DNA of 64,000 bases from Pseudomonas allokribbensis (lineage in GTDB: Bacteria > Pseudomonadota > Gammaproteobacteria > Pseudomonadales > Pseudomonadaceae), in assembly GCF_014863605.1 (NCBI RefSeq), contig NZ_CP062252.1, positions 2,923,001-2,987,000 of the forward strand, given 5' to 3'. The translations under genes were made by a program, and so were the position numbers. This document shows, piece after piece, positions 24,140-31,905 of the stretch (positions within the stretch are counted from its first letter, which is position 1; each line of letters starts with the position of its first letter). Below the pieces are notes generated by a model, which was not told where the DNA came from, ran no database searches, and saw only the letters and a program-made list of their open reading frames with translations.

Positions 24140-24661
24140 ATGTCCAGTGCGACCCAAACCTTTGACGTGCTCGTGAACGTCGATGCCGATTACCTATTGG
24201 ACCATCCCGGCAATGTGGCCGGCGCAATTTCCATGCTGGTAACGCGCTCTGCCATCGACAGCCATGCCAGCGGTGACACCGGCGAAGGCGGCAGCGAGTT
24301 GTGGTTCGATGTCAACTCCGGCGACAACATCCGTTGGCGCGCCACGACACTCTCGCGCAACTTCGATCGCATCGCCGTCATTAAAAGCATCCAGAGCGGC
24401 GGCAGCAATGGCGGCGAGTACCCGGGCACCATGTCGCAACCGCAGTCCTACAACCTCCCTGGAGTGGTGGCCTATCTGAACAATGGCGTCGCCGGCGGCC
24501 TTTCCAAAACCGATGTGGTCTACACCTTGTGGCAATCCATTGCGCAGAAGCCGGGAAAACTCTGGTACACCATTACCTTCGCCCTGTACGACCGTGATCT
24601 GAACCAGATTGGCTCGAACTTCAACTGGGACCCCTACATTACCGTCAATAACAGTAACTGA
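24140..24661 (+). CDS. AidA/PixA-family inclusion body protein
   Basis: A 173-aa protein: SATQTFDVLVNVDADYLLDH at the start, AITMLVTRSAI-like GAISMLVTRSAIDSHASGDTGEGGSELWFDVNSGDNIRWRATTLS in the middle, and FALYDRDLNQIGSNFNWDPYITV at the end. These are the conserved blocks of AidA/PixA proteins. PixA forms cytoplasmic inclusion bodies in Xenorhabdus and AidA is quorum-sensing-regulated in Burkholderia and Ralstonia. Cytoplasmic, no signal. SD AAGGAGCAGC precedes the ATG. It stands alone between a promoter and a terminator. Confidence 0.88.
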   Translation: MSSATQTFDVLVNVDADYLLDHPGNVAGAISMLVTRSAIDSHASGDTGEGGSELWFDVNSGDNIRWRATTLSRNFDRIAVIKSIQSGGSNGGEYPGTMSQPQSYNLPGVVAYLNNGVAGGLSKTDVVYTLWQSIAQKPGKLWYTITFALYDRDLNQIGSNFNWDPYITVNNSN

Positions 24662-24674
24662 ACTGTGTACACAG

Positions 24675-24725
24675 CCCGGCCCGATACTCTTCGTCAGTGA
24701 CGAAGGTATCTGGCCGGGATTTTTA
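24675..24725 (+). terminator. Intrinsic terminator after the PixA-like gene
   Basis: A long imperfect stem (CCCGGCCCGATACTCTTCGTCA against TGACGAAGGTATCTGGCCGGG) is followed by ATTTTTATT. It starts 14 bp after the PixA-like stop codon. Confidence 0.8.
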
Positions 24726-24894
24726 TTGACTTTCGTTAGTCTCGTTCAGGAAGTGTTGGGGAGCGTGCTGCTTGAATAGTCCATGTCATGGGCTAGGCTC
24801 AAAATCAACTTTCCAGAGCGCAAGACTTCACTTTCAGCGTTAGCGCGCATTCCGGACTGGAGCCAAAAAGAACAACTTCACTAAAGGGTTACCG

Positions 24895-26304
24895 ATGGAT
24901 CGATATGATGCCCCGCTTGTTGTAGAGCGCACTTGGCGGGCAGGCATGTTGAAGGGATTGATTACAAGAAATCCATGCCTGAGCATTTTCTTCATGACAC
25001 TGGCCGTGTTCATGGTGTTGCAGTACAAACCCGCTGTCCTCAACTACACAACCCGCTTTGTCGACTTCGCCGATTACATGCTGGCGAATGGCGTCACGCT
25101 GTTTCCCATTGCCGACGACCTCAAACCGTATCCCGACTATACGGTCCTTAACACTTTACTGGTCTATCTGGCTTCCTTGCCGTTTGGGCGCGTCTCCATA
25201 CTTTCAATGGGCCTGCCTTCCTGCATTGCCGCCTCCCTGATGCTGGTGTTCATTTATCGGCTCGGGGCGTTGCACAGCAAGAAGTGGGGCGCATACGGCG
25301 TTCTTTTCAGCCTGTTGACCTGGGCCTTTCTGGATGGCGTGAACTCACTGGCACTTGATATCTATCCGGCCCTGTTCACGTTGATCTGCTTCTACGTTGC
25401 CTATTCGGCCGAGTTGAAAAAAGACCCACGGCGCCTGGTGTTTCTGTTCGTGGGGCTGGCGCTGGGCTTTGCGTTTCGTGGGCCTATCGGTTTGATCGGG
25501 CCCGCCTGTGTCATCGGGGCTTATTACTTCCTGAGCCGCCAATGGCGCATGTTGCTGCTGTTTTCATTCCTCTCGGGCCTGATTCTGGCCGCCGGGGTTG
25601 TGCTGCTGGCATGGGCGGCGTACCTGCAAGGGGGGCAAGCGTTTCTCGAAGACGTGCTGAACATGCAGGGCATCGGGCGCTTCGGTTCCGACCACGCACC
25701 GCGCTATTACTTCTACTTCTCCGCAGGCCTGTTTACTTACGGTTTCACGGTGTTTTACGCCATCAGCGTGATTCTGAAGAAGTACAAACTATTCTTCAGC
25801 TCGACCCGCGATAAAGACATCGACCTGCTGCTCTACTTAACAGGGTGGCTGCTGGTACTGCTTGTACTGTTCACCATTCCAAGCTCCAAGAAAGCACGCT
25901 ACATACTGGCAATCACCCCGGCCATTTCCTTGTTGGCCGCCTACCTCTTTGTCAGCCATGAAGCAGCATTCGTGCGCGCCAAAAACGGCTTGATGCAGTT
26001 CTGTCTCAAGTTGCCGGCGCTGGGATTGGGCCTGCTGTTGTCGGTGCTGGTGTACAACTACTTCGCCGAAGTCCCGTTGCAGCCCAACTACCTGGGCGCA
26101 GGCCTTGGACTGTTTGCGCTGTTGAGCTTCTACCATGCCAAACGCGAGTACTTCGCCGAGCATCGCTACCGTGAGTTCATGACGCTGTCGTTTGGGGTAG
26201 GGGCCTTTCTGATACTGGATATGTTCTTCTTCAACCCCATCACCTACCACCTGGAACTCATGATCGAGCCCACGCCGAAGTTTTTGCCGTATTGGTTTTG
26301 GTGA
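24895..26304 (+). CDS. GT39/ArnT-like membrane glycosyltransferase
   Basis: A 469-aa polytopic protein with roughly eleven hydrophobic helices. NYTTRFVDFADYMLANGVTLFPIADDLKPYPDYTVLNTLLVYLASLPFG in the first periplasmic loop carries the acidic and PDYT-type residues of dolichyl-phosphate-mannose/ArnT-type transferases. LGLALGFAFRGPIGLIGPACV and TIPSSKKARYILAITPAISLLAAYLF also fit that superfamily. It would move a sugar from undecaprenyl-phosphate to an outer-envelope acceptor; acceptor unknown. No cognate Arn or GtrAB genes are nearby. The next gene starts 157 bp on. Confidence 0.78.
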   Translation: MDRYDAPLVVERTWRAGMLKGLITRNPCLSIFFMTLAVFMVLQYKPAVLNYTTRFVDFADYMLANGVTLFPIADDLKPYPDYTVLNTLLVYLASLPFGRVSILSMGLPSCIAASLMLVFIYRLGALHSKKWGAYGVLFSLLTWAFLDGVNSLALDIYPALFTLICFYVAYSAELKKDPRRLVFLFVGLALGFAFRGPIGLIGPACVIGAYYFLSRQWRMLLLFSFLSGLILAAGVVLLAWAAYLQGGQAFLEDVLNMQGIGRFGSDHAPRYYFYFSAGLFTYGFTVFYAISVILKKYKLFFSSTRDKDIDLLLYLTGWLLVLLVLFTIPSSKKARYILAITPAISLLAAYLFVSHEAAFVRAKNGLMQFCLKLPALGLGLLLSVLVYNYFAEVPLQPNYLGAGLGLFALLSFYHAKREYFAEHRYREFMTLSFGVGAFLILDMFFFNPITYHLELMIEPTPKFLPYWFW

Positions 26305-26343
26305 AGCGCTGGGCGTGTCCCAGCCAGTACCCTGCGATAAAAT

Positions 26344-26367
26344 TGTACATTTCATTATTCTTGTACA
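26344..26367. promoter_or_regulatory. TGTACA-N12-TGTACA box, candidate LitR/CarH operator
   Basis: Two exact TGTACA hexamers with a 12-base AT-rich spacer lie 94 bp upstream of the photolyase ATG. From memory, class II LitR/CarH (B12- or light-sensing MerR) proteins of Pseudomonas recognise paired TGTACA-like half-sites at this spacing before photolyase genes. No such regulator is in the window. A further 17-bp palindrome (CGTGGATT-T-AATCCACG, 26400-26416) lies between box and gene. Confidence 0.6.
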
Positions 26368-26460
26368 AGAATTCAGGTCTCCCTTCTTGAAAAACGTTGC
26401 GTGGATTTAATCCACGAAATCGTCGGGCCTTCACGCTCCCCGTCAACTGGAACCTGATTG

Positions 26461-27999
26461 ATGAATACGACTCGCCGATTGTGCCTCGTCCTGGGCGACC
26501 AATTATCTTTCGATCTCGCCTCTCTGCAGGGGCTGGATCAAGAGCGCGATACGGTGCTCCTAGTCGAGGTGATGGAAGAGGCCAGCCATGTTCCTCATCA
26601 TCCGCAAAAGATCGTCCTGATTTTCAGCGCCATGCGTCACTTCGCCGAAGCGTTGCGGCAGAGGGGAATCCGGGTGCAATACGTAACGCTCGATGATCCG
26701 GAAAATACCGGCTCCGTGCCGAGCGAAATACACCGCTGGCAGTCACGCCTGCAACCGGATGAACTGCACATCACGGAGTGCGGTGACTGGCGACTGGAGC
26801 ATTCAATCAGGGACTGTGGCTTGGCGATCAAGTGGCATTCCGATAGCCGCTTTCTTTGCACGCGTGCCGATTTCTCTCACTGGGCGCAGGGCAAAAAACA
26901 GCTGCGCATGGAGTTCTTTTATCGAGAGATGCGCCGCAAGAGCAGGTTGTTGCTCAATGGCGACGGCACCCCGGTCGGAGGCGCCTGGAACTTCGATGCG
27001 GAAAACCGTAAAGCCTTGCCCAAGGGTGTCAGGCCGCCTTCGCCCGCCCGTTTTACGCCAGACGCAATCACCCGTGATGTGCTTGCGTTAGTTGCCAAAA
27101 ACTTCTCCGGTCACTATGGCGCCCTCGACACGTTCGACTATCCGGTCACCCACGCCGAAGCTCAGGCCCTGTGGGATTACTTTCTCGATTGGGGTCTGGC
27201 AGCCTTCGGCGACTATCAAGACGCCATGGCCAGCGATGAGCCGTTTCTGTTTCATGCGCGTATAAGCGCGGCACTGAATATCGGCTTACTGGATCTTCGT
27301 CAGCTTTGCAGCGATGTGGAATCTGCTTATTGGTCCGGCAGCATTGCACTCAACGCCGCCGAAGGCTTTATTCGACAACTGATCGGCTGGCGTGAGTATG
27401 TCCGAGGCGTCTACTGGCTGAAGATGCCTGATTATGCCCATGGAAATGCCTTTGGTAATACGCGGTCGCTTCCAGAGTTCTACTGGACAGGTAAAACGCA
27501 GATGAACTGCATGCGCCAGGCCATCAGCCAGAGCCTGGAACATGCCTACGCCCACCACATCCAACGACTGATGGTGACCGGCAACTTTGCACTGCTCGCC
27601 GGTATCGCACCGAGTGAAATATGTGAGTGGTATCTGGCTATCTACATGGACGCCTTCGACTGGGTGGAATTACCCAATACACTGGGCATGGTCATGCACG
27701 CCGATGGCGGCTATCTCGGTTCCAAACCCTATTGTGCGAGCGGCCAATACATCAAGCGCATGTCCGACTACTGCCGTGGCTGCGCCTACAAAGTGAGCAA
27801 AAGCACCACCGACGACGCTTGTCCTTTCAACTCGCTCTACTGGCACTTTCTAATGCGTCACGGCGACCGACTGCGCGGCAATCAACGCATGAGCATCATC
27901 TACAAAAACCTCGACCGCATGCCCGAATCCAGACAACAGGCGCTTTGGCAACGCGGCGAGTGGTTGCTCAACCGATTAGACGATGGTGAGTCGTTGTGA
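26461..27999 (+). CDS. Cryptochrome/photolyase family protein, FeS-BCP type
   Basis: A 512-aa protein starting [20 protein letters not shown], the N-terminal Rossmann region of the bacterial FeS cryptochrome/photolyase (PhrB-like) group. FAD-domain blocks include [49 protein letters not shown] and [33 protein letters not shown]. Four cysteines in and after [16 protein letters not shown] and [17 protein letters not shown] match the [4Fe-4S] site. Family members repair (6-4) photoproducts using light. A DUF2256 gene overlaps its end and a light-regulator-like box precedes it. Confidence 0.92.
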   Translation: MNTTRRLCLVLGDQLSFDLASLQGLDQERDTVLLVEVMEEASHVPHHPQKIVLIFSAMRHFAEALRQRGIRVQYVTLDDPENTGSVPSEIHRWQSRLQPDELHITECGDWRLEHSIRDCGLAIKWHSDSRFLCTRADFSHWAQGKKQLRMEFFYREMRRKSRLLLNGDGTPVGGAWNFDAENRKALPKGVRPPSPARFTPDAITRDVLALVAKNFSGHYGALDTFDYPVTHAEAQALWDYFLDWGLAAFGDYQDAMASDEPFLFHARISAALNIGLLDLRQLCSDVESAYWSGSIALNAAEGFIRQLIGWREYVRGVYWLKMPDYAHGNAFGNTRSLPEFYWTGKTQMNCMRQAISQSLEHAYAHHIQRLMVTGNFALLAGIAPSEICEWYLAIYMDAFDWVELPNTLGMVMHADGGYLGSKPYCASGQYIKRMSDYCRGCAYKVSKSTTDDACPFNSLYWHFLMRHGDRLRGNQRMSIIYKNLDRMPESRQQALWQRGEWLLNRLDDGESL

Positions 28000-28142
28000 A
28001 AAAAAGCGAGCTCCCCGTCAAAACCTGCGCGACCTGCGGTCTTCCATTCACATGGAGGAAGAAATGGGCTCGCTGTTGGGAGGACGTGCGCTACTGCTCG
28101 GAGCGTTGCCGGCGTAGTAAATCAAGACACCCACCTATATGA
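27996..28142 (+). CDS. DUF2256 small zinc-ribbon-like protein
   Basis: A 48-aa protein: GTG start overlapping the photolyase TGA (GTGA), then [20 protein letters not shown] and [12 protein letters not shown]. The CxxC and CxxxC pairs and the FTWRKKWAR core are those of DUF2256. Such genes are commonly next to cryptochrome/photolyase genes. Probably binds zinc through four Cys. Function unknown; coupling suggests it supports photolyase expression or cluster assembly. Confidence 0.88.
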   Translation: MKKSELPVKTCATCGLPFTWRKKWARCWEDVRYCSERCRRSKSRHPPI

Positions 28143-28169
28143 CAATTTCAGCAAACGGAGCCAAGCAAC

Positions 28170-28490
28170 ATGGACGTCATCAATCAATTGCAGCCCGAAG
28201 AGTGCGCCGGCATGGAGGATATCCGACGCGAAATCGATGCCCTTGATCAGGCTGTTATCAAGCTGTTGGGCAAGCGCTTTCAATACGTACTGGCGGCCTC
28301 GAAATACAAGACCTCAGCAACTTCCGTGCGTGCCCCGGAGCGTTTCAAGGCCATGTTGGCAACACGACGCGAGTGGGCCGAGGCTGAGGGCCTGAGCCCG
28401 GATGCAGTCGAGCAGATGTACCGTGATCTGGTAAACCACTTCATTGCGGAAGAAATGAAACACTGGTTGGTCCATCGATCCGACACCTGA
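28170..28490 (+). CDS. Isochorismate pyruvate-lyase/chorismate-mutase-like protein (PchB-like)
   Basis: A 106-aa AroQ-fold protein resembling PchB: ECAGMEDIRREIDALDQAVIKLLGKRFQYVLAASKYK, then RAPERFKAMLATRREWAEAEGLSPDAVEQMYRDLVNHFIAEEMKHW. PchB turns isochorismate into salicylate and pyruvate. The Arg and Lys of the active site (R in DIRREID, K in ASKYK) are present. No isochorismate synthase or siderophore gene is near, so the physiological reaction could be chorismate mutase. SD CGGAG; 27 bp after the DUF2256 gene. Confidence 0.82.
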   Translation: MDVINQLQPEECAGMEDIRREIDALDQAVIKLLGKRFQYVLAASKYKTSATSVRAPERFKAMLATRREWAEAEGLSPDAVEQMYRDLVNHFIAEEMKHWLVHRSDT

Positions 28491-28550
28491 TCCTGGTGTC
28501 CGGGCTGGCGGTCATGGTACAGCAGCAGGATTGAGGCGTTTTAAAGAGCC

Positions 28551-28892
28551 TCAATCCTTCTCAGGACATTTGAAACCCCAGGAATAGACCTTCATGTCTT
28601 TGACCTCTTCCCCGATAGTCGCCACACCCAGGCAGACGCCATTCCTGATGTAGTTGAAACTGCAGAATTGAAGACCAACCGTGCACGACTCGACTTCAGT
28701 GAAGCCTTTTCTCTGGAGGATGTTTTCGACCCCGTATTCACCTGTGTAGGTGGGGTTCGGCTTCCAGCCATTTTTGATCAAAGCCTTTCGGGCATTTACA
28801 AAGGGCATGTGTTCTTTGATCGGGACGTCGGTTGCGTGGGAAAGGGGGCTGATGCAGCAGAGAAGGCTGATGAGGAGTGGTTTTAGTTTCAT
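28551..28892 (-). CDS. Exported small protein of unknown function
   Basis: A 113-aa protein with Sec signal (MKLKPLLISLLCCISPLSHA) and a mature part with four cysteines (ESCTVGLQFCSFNYIRNGVCLGVATIGEE, FKCPEKD), so probably disulphide-bonded in the periplasm. PFVNARKALIKNGWKPNPTYTGEYG is the conserved-looking opening. No assigned function. It lies 43 bp after the immunity gene on the same strand and could be the last gene of that operon. Confidence 0.6.
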   Translation of the reverse strand: MKLKPLLISLLCCISPLSHATDVPIKEHMPFVNARKALIKNGWKPNPTYTGEYGVENILQRKGFTEVESCTVGLQFCSFNYIRNGVCLGVATIGEEVKDMKVYSWGFKCPEKD

Positions 28893-28935
28893 TTGATGGT
28901 ACTGACAGAGCCTCTGTGATTTTTCCCGATTGCAT

Positions 28936-29292
28936 TCAAAGTCTGGAGGCGATTTCCTTCCAGATGTAGCCGTAGTTGTACTGCAGCCAACGAACCAGTG
29001 CCTTATCGAACTGCCGGCGGAACCAGTTACGTCTTCTCGCAGCCAGTCTTTCCTCTATTGAGGTTCTGAGTCTATCGGGATCGAATCCCGTCCATACCGG
29101 GGGCACTGCTGCCACAAGATTGGTGAAGCACACCGGTGCTACCTCTGAATAAAGGATTTCGTAAAGCGCATCAGGATCGACGCCTCTAACTTTATCCGCT
29201 ACATAGTCATACTCAACCGGAAAGTCGTTGAATGGCCAGGAAAGTGCAGCTCTGACTTCGGACAGCTGCGGCTCACTCAGAAAATGTCCCAA
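28936..29292 (-). CDS. Putative immunity protein (DUF7079-like)
   Basis: A 118-aa acidic protein. The start is TTG, supported by GGAGGAG eight bases upstream inside the end of the effector gene; the genes overlap by 16 bp, so translation is coupled. LSEVRAALSWPFNDFPVEYDYVADKVRGVDPDALYEILYSEVAPVCFTNLVAAVPPVWTGFD resembles DUF7079-type proteins, small cytoplasmic partners of secreted toxins. By position it should neutralise the glycine-zipper effector. Confidence 0.65.
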   Translation of the reverse strand: MGHFLSEPQLSEVRAALSWPFNDFPVEYDYVADKVRGVDPDALYEILYSEVAPVCFTNLVAAVPPVWTGFDPDRLRTSIEERLAARRRNWFRRQFDKALVRWLQYNYGYIWKEIASRL

Positions 29293-30059
29293 TGCGAAAA
29301 CTCCTCCAGCTCTTCATCCAGTGAGTCAGCCGCTGCTTGGCCTGCAACACCACCTGCAACAGTCCCTATCAAGACGACCGCGATCGCGCAAATAGGTGCG
29401 CCAGGGCCACAAATTGCACTGATGCCTATTCCTGCGAGGATACCGCCCGCGGCACCAGCACCTACAATGATGCCTTGGCGCGCTGTTTCTTTGGCCTTGT
29501 TTTCAGCATTCAATATTTGATAGGTGGCCAGAGCGGCAGTCACGAGAATGCCAAGTTTGCCCATGATCAACATTTTTTTTGTTCCGCTCGTAAACTTGGC
29601 GTTATCTCGGCCTGCGGACTCCAAGATGGTGTAGTGCACTTTGTTCTTTTCTACCTCTGAAAGGCTGTCGTAACCTTTTTTGAATAGGGATTCAGAGTAC
29701 ATATCCAGTAGTGTTTTGAGGGCCTTTCCGTCTTTTTTCTTCTTTTGAACAATCGCCAATCCCTGCGCGGAGGTGAGTTTGCGATGTTCCATCATGATCT
29801 TGTTGCGCATTTCATGGCTGAATTTCACACCCTCTTGCGCCGTAATCTTCCCGGCTTTTACATCCTCCAAGGTTTGCTGAGACATACGCTTGATGTTCTT
29901 GAGATAGTTCGCCCTGACCTTTTCATCAGAGATTGCATCCAGCGAGAACCTCAGGGCAGCACCTTCCATAAGCTCTAACGCCCTGTCGAGGGGGGAGTCT
30001 TTCAAGGCGTGTTCGCGTTGAACAACATAGCTGCCAGTGACGATGTACGGCTCTGTCAT
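29277..30059 (-). CDS. Candidate type VI secretion effector with glycine-zipper membrane domain
   Basis: A 260-aa protein with no signal peptide. Residues 1-160 are helical and charged, with LDMYSESLFKKGYDSLSEVEKNKVHYTILESAGRDN typical of a block seen in many PAAR- and VgrG-linked proteins. Residues 164-183 form one hydrophobic helix. Residues 196-241 (QGIIVGAGAAGGILAGIGIS, PGAPICAIAVVLIGTVAGGVAGQAAA) make a glycine-zipper hairpin as in pore-forming toxins, and an acidic tail follows. The gene sits between PAAR and immunity genes with coupled translation. Membrane permeabilisation is inferred. Confidence 0.7.
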   Translation of the reverse strand: MTEPYIVTGSYVVQREHALKDSPLDRALELMEGAALRFSLDAISDEKVRANYLKNIKRMSQQTLEDVKAGKITAQEGVKFSHEMRNKIMMEHRKLTSAQGLAIVQKKKKDGKALKTLLDMYSESLFKKGYDSLSEVEKNKVHYTILESAGRDNAKFTSGTKKMLIMGKLGILVTAALATYQILNAENKAKETARQGIIVGAGAAGGILAGIGISAICGPGAPICAIAVVLIGTVAGGVAGQAAADSLDEELEEFSHWDIF

Positions 30060-30069
30060 AGGACGTTCC

Positions 30070-30615
30070 TTATCCTAAAATTTTGTTCAATAAACTATCG
30101 GTGAGGGAGGGGGAGTCGGCAGGCGGTTCATCGTCGAATTTCAGCATGAGGCAGGTTTTGCCTGATGGGTTCGAGAATTTGACGGCATTGTCTTTGTTGA
30201 ACACGCCCGGAAGGGTTGAACCATCCTCAAAGTGAGCAGTGCAGGATAAACCTTCATAGCTTTCGTCCGCAGGAATTCTAAAACCAATCCACTTTGGCTG
30301 GCCGGGCAGGAGCGTTGGAGGAATGAATTCGCAAGGTGTGTGCGAGTCGCCAATAATCACCGTCCCCGACCCACCGATGACAATGCTGCCATGGGTTCCG
30401 CCGGTATCGATGGTCGCGGCATTCTTGCCATTGATGAAAACGGTTGAAGACAGACCTGAGGACAGTGCGCTGCCACAAGTGCAAGTGTCACCTTGGCGTG
30501 CGGCGGGTAGGCCGTCGAAAAATACGTCGGGAGAACCTGTTGCGATGGGGTTGGTGCCATGTCCGGGTAAGGGACAACTCGATGGATCACTCTTCCGTGC
30601 CGCTGCTTTAGCCAT
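30070..30615 (-). CDS. PAAR domain protein (T6SS spike tip) with C-terminal extension
   Basis: A 181-aa protein. Residues 1-95 form the PAAR cone: GHGTNPIATGSPDVFFDGLPAARQGDTCTCG, STVFINGKNAATIDTGGTHGSIVIGGSGTVIIGD. Residues 96-181 are a separate extension (PPTLLPGQPKWIGFRIPADESYEGLSCTAHFEDG) that may dock the effector. PAAR proteins sharpen the VgrG spike and carry cargo. SD AGGAGG is strong. It ends 10 bp before the effector gene. No T6SS core gene is in the window. Confidence 0.88.
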   Translation of the reverse strand: MAKAAARKSDPSSCPLPGHGTNPIATGSPDVFFDGLPAARQGDTCTCGSALSSGLSSTVFINGKNAATIDTGGTHGSIVIGGSGTVIIGDSHTPCEFIPPTLLPGQPKWIGFRIPADESYEGLSCTAHFEDGSTLPGVFNKDNAVKFSNPSGKTCLMLKFDDEPPADSPSLTDSLLNKILG

Positions 30616-30736
30616 GATGACCTCCTGTCAACAATCCTTGTGAGTGGCACAACCTATCACGAACGCAACGTCTATTAGTAACCCTCGGATATGACGTCCT
30701 GTGCTTACGGGAGGTTAGTGTGGCCCCAGTATTGAA

Positions 30737-30783
30737 CGAGCCTCACTGTAGAAGCAGCCGCGTACTGCTTCTACAGAGGCTCG
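30737..30783 (-). terminator. Long hairpin following the DUF6124 gene
   Basis: Arms CGAGCCTC-A-CTGTAGAAGCAG and CTGCTTCTACAG-A-GGCTCG (about 18 paired bases with a symmetric A-A mismatch) enclose a 7-base loop. It starts five bases after the DUF6124 stop codon. There is no U-run, so it could be a terminator, a 3' stabiliser or a REP-like element. Confidence 0.55.
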
Positions 30784-30787
30784 AGGG

Positions 30788-31147
30788 TTACGCGACTTCG
30801 ACGTGATCCAGCGCCTGGTTCACCGCCAGCTCGGCAATCATCACCACTTGCGCAATGCCCAGCGCCGTCTTGCGGTTCGAGGGATCGAGCAGGGCGGCGA
30901 AGTTACTGAGCATCTCGCTCGCAGAACTCAGGGTTTCACTGGCATTGGCCAGCAAGCATTCGGTGTTGTACTTCGGATTGGCCAGGTACATCCGCTCGGG
31001 CTCGTTGCAGGACGACATGACCCCGGCGGCGGGGAAGAGGTAGTGATCCAGCGCACGCTCGGCGGCGTCGTGGAGTTTTTTGGAGTTGGGGGATTCGTAG
31101 GGGGAGGTTGGGTCGGTTTCGGGCGGGTTGGGTGTTGGTTTGATCAT
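30788..31147 (-). CDS. DUF6124 family protein
   Basis: A 119-aa protein with the family opening PTPNPPETDPTSPYESPNSKKLHDAAERALDHYL and helical end SSASEMLSNFAALLDPSNRKTALGIAQVVMIAELAVNQAL. DUF6124 genes are numerous in Pseudomonas, often several per genome; function unknown. SD TAGGAG precedes the ATG. A 37-codon ORF ends 18 bp upstream in the leader, and a strong hairpin follows the stop. Confidence 0.88.
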   Translation of the reverse strand: MIKPTPNPPETDPTSPYESPNSKKLHDAAERALDHYLFPAAGVMSSCNEPERMYLANPKYNTECLLANASETLSSASEMLSNFAALLDPSNRKTALGIAQVVMIAELAVNQALDHVEVA

Positions 31148-31165
31148 GGTGAAACTCCTACATCG

Positions 31166-31279
31166 TCAAATGGGAGCCGACACTCTCGCTACCAAACGAT
31201 GGGTGGCGGCCATGCTCAGGTTGGTAGACCGGGACGTAGGAACCGGCGCGCCCGAAGACGCCCTGTGCATGACCACCAT
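31166..31279 (-). CDS. Possible leader ORF upstream of the DUF6124 gene
   Basis: A 37-codon ORF (MVVMHRASSGAPVPTSRSTN, then LSMAATHRLVARVSAPI) ends 18 bp before the DUF6124 start on the same strand. It has no strong SD and no stop-start overlap. It spans repeats TTGGTAG/CTACCAA that can pair across 31190-31229 and so could couple its translation to downstream folding. It may simply be non-coding leader sequence. Confidence 0.3.
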   Translation of the reverse strand: MVVMHRASSGAPVPTSRSTNLSMAATHRLVARVSAPI

Positions 31280-31686
31280 GACGCGGAGCCTTTCAGACAC
31301 TGCACATCATGATGCTTATGCAACCTACGATAATCCGGGGCTACCAAACCCCGTCACTGTTTTTCAGTGACCGGGGAACGATAAGACCCGCGTCGTAGAC
31401 GCACAAGCCGGCGGATTCTGGCGTAGTCGTAGGCAATGACGCAAGGCGTTGTAGCCTTGGGGAAGTTACGGCGGGTTGTTTTAAACGAACCTGTTTAAGC
31501 GCTCAAAGGAGAGGGCTTATTTCCTGAAAACAGTCCGGTCCCTCATTGGCTGAAAGAGAGAGGGCGAAGTTATTTGGAGGTCGGAGACGGCGGGGTCGTG
31601 CGAGTAGTTCGCAGCAGTGAGAAGCGCTTGGCACAGAACCAAGCGCTCAGGGTAGTGCGGGGCACTCACGGCTCCACCCTGATGTT
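31280..31686. other. 407-bp intergenic stretch, probable DUF6124 leader
   Basis: No gene seen. It contains a second CTACCAAAC box (31341-31349) and a stem GTCACTG-N5-CAGTGAC flanked by CCCC/GGGG (31349-31376). The rest to 31686 holds nothing identifiable. The repeated CTACCAA boxes link it to the region just upstream of the DUF6124 gene. Confidence 0.4.
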
Positions 31687-31905
31687 TCAGTTTTTGCTGG
31701 CGTTCAGCTTGCGCAGCTCTTCGTAGGTCGCCGACTGGACGAACCAGAAGCCGGAAATGATGCACCAGCCCAGGGTGCCGGCCACGAAGATACCCAGCGC
31801 CGGCAAGAATCCGCTGGTGAAAATCGAGACGATAGCGACCAGCCAGATGAATGCCAGGGAGAGATAGAGGACGGTGTTGTTGACGCTGATGACGAAGTCT
31901 TTCAC
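31687..31905 (-). CDS. Small two-helix membrane protein
   Basis: A 72-aa protein with GTG start preceded by AAGGAA. Two helices: VNNTVLYLSLAFIWLVAIVSIFTSGFLPALG and IFVAGTLGWCIISGFWFVQSA, then a charged tail YEELRKLNASKN. No family recognised. It stands alone at the left border of the AT-rich island. Confidence 0.65.
   Translation of the reverse strand: MKDFVISVNNTVLYLSLAFIWLVAIVSIFTSGFLPALGIFVAGTLGWCIISGFWFVQSATYEELRKLNASKN

Noticed and set aside
29745..29978. 77-codon plus-strand frame in the effector gene
   Set aside because: Antisense of the effector; the PAAR-effector-immunity order on the minus strand explains the region.
30803..31312. 169-codon plus-strand frame over the DUF6124 gene
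   Set aside because: Antisense of a recognised family and continues into its leader without an SD.
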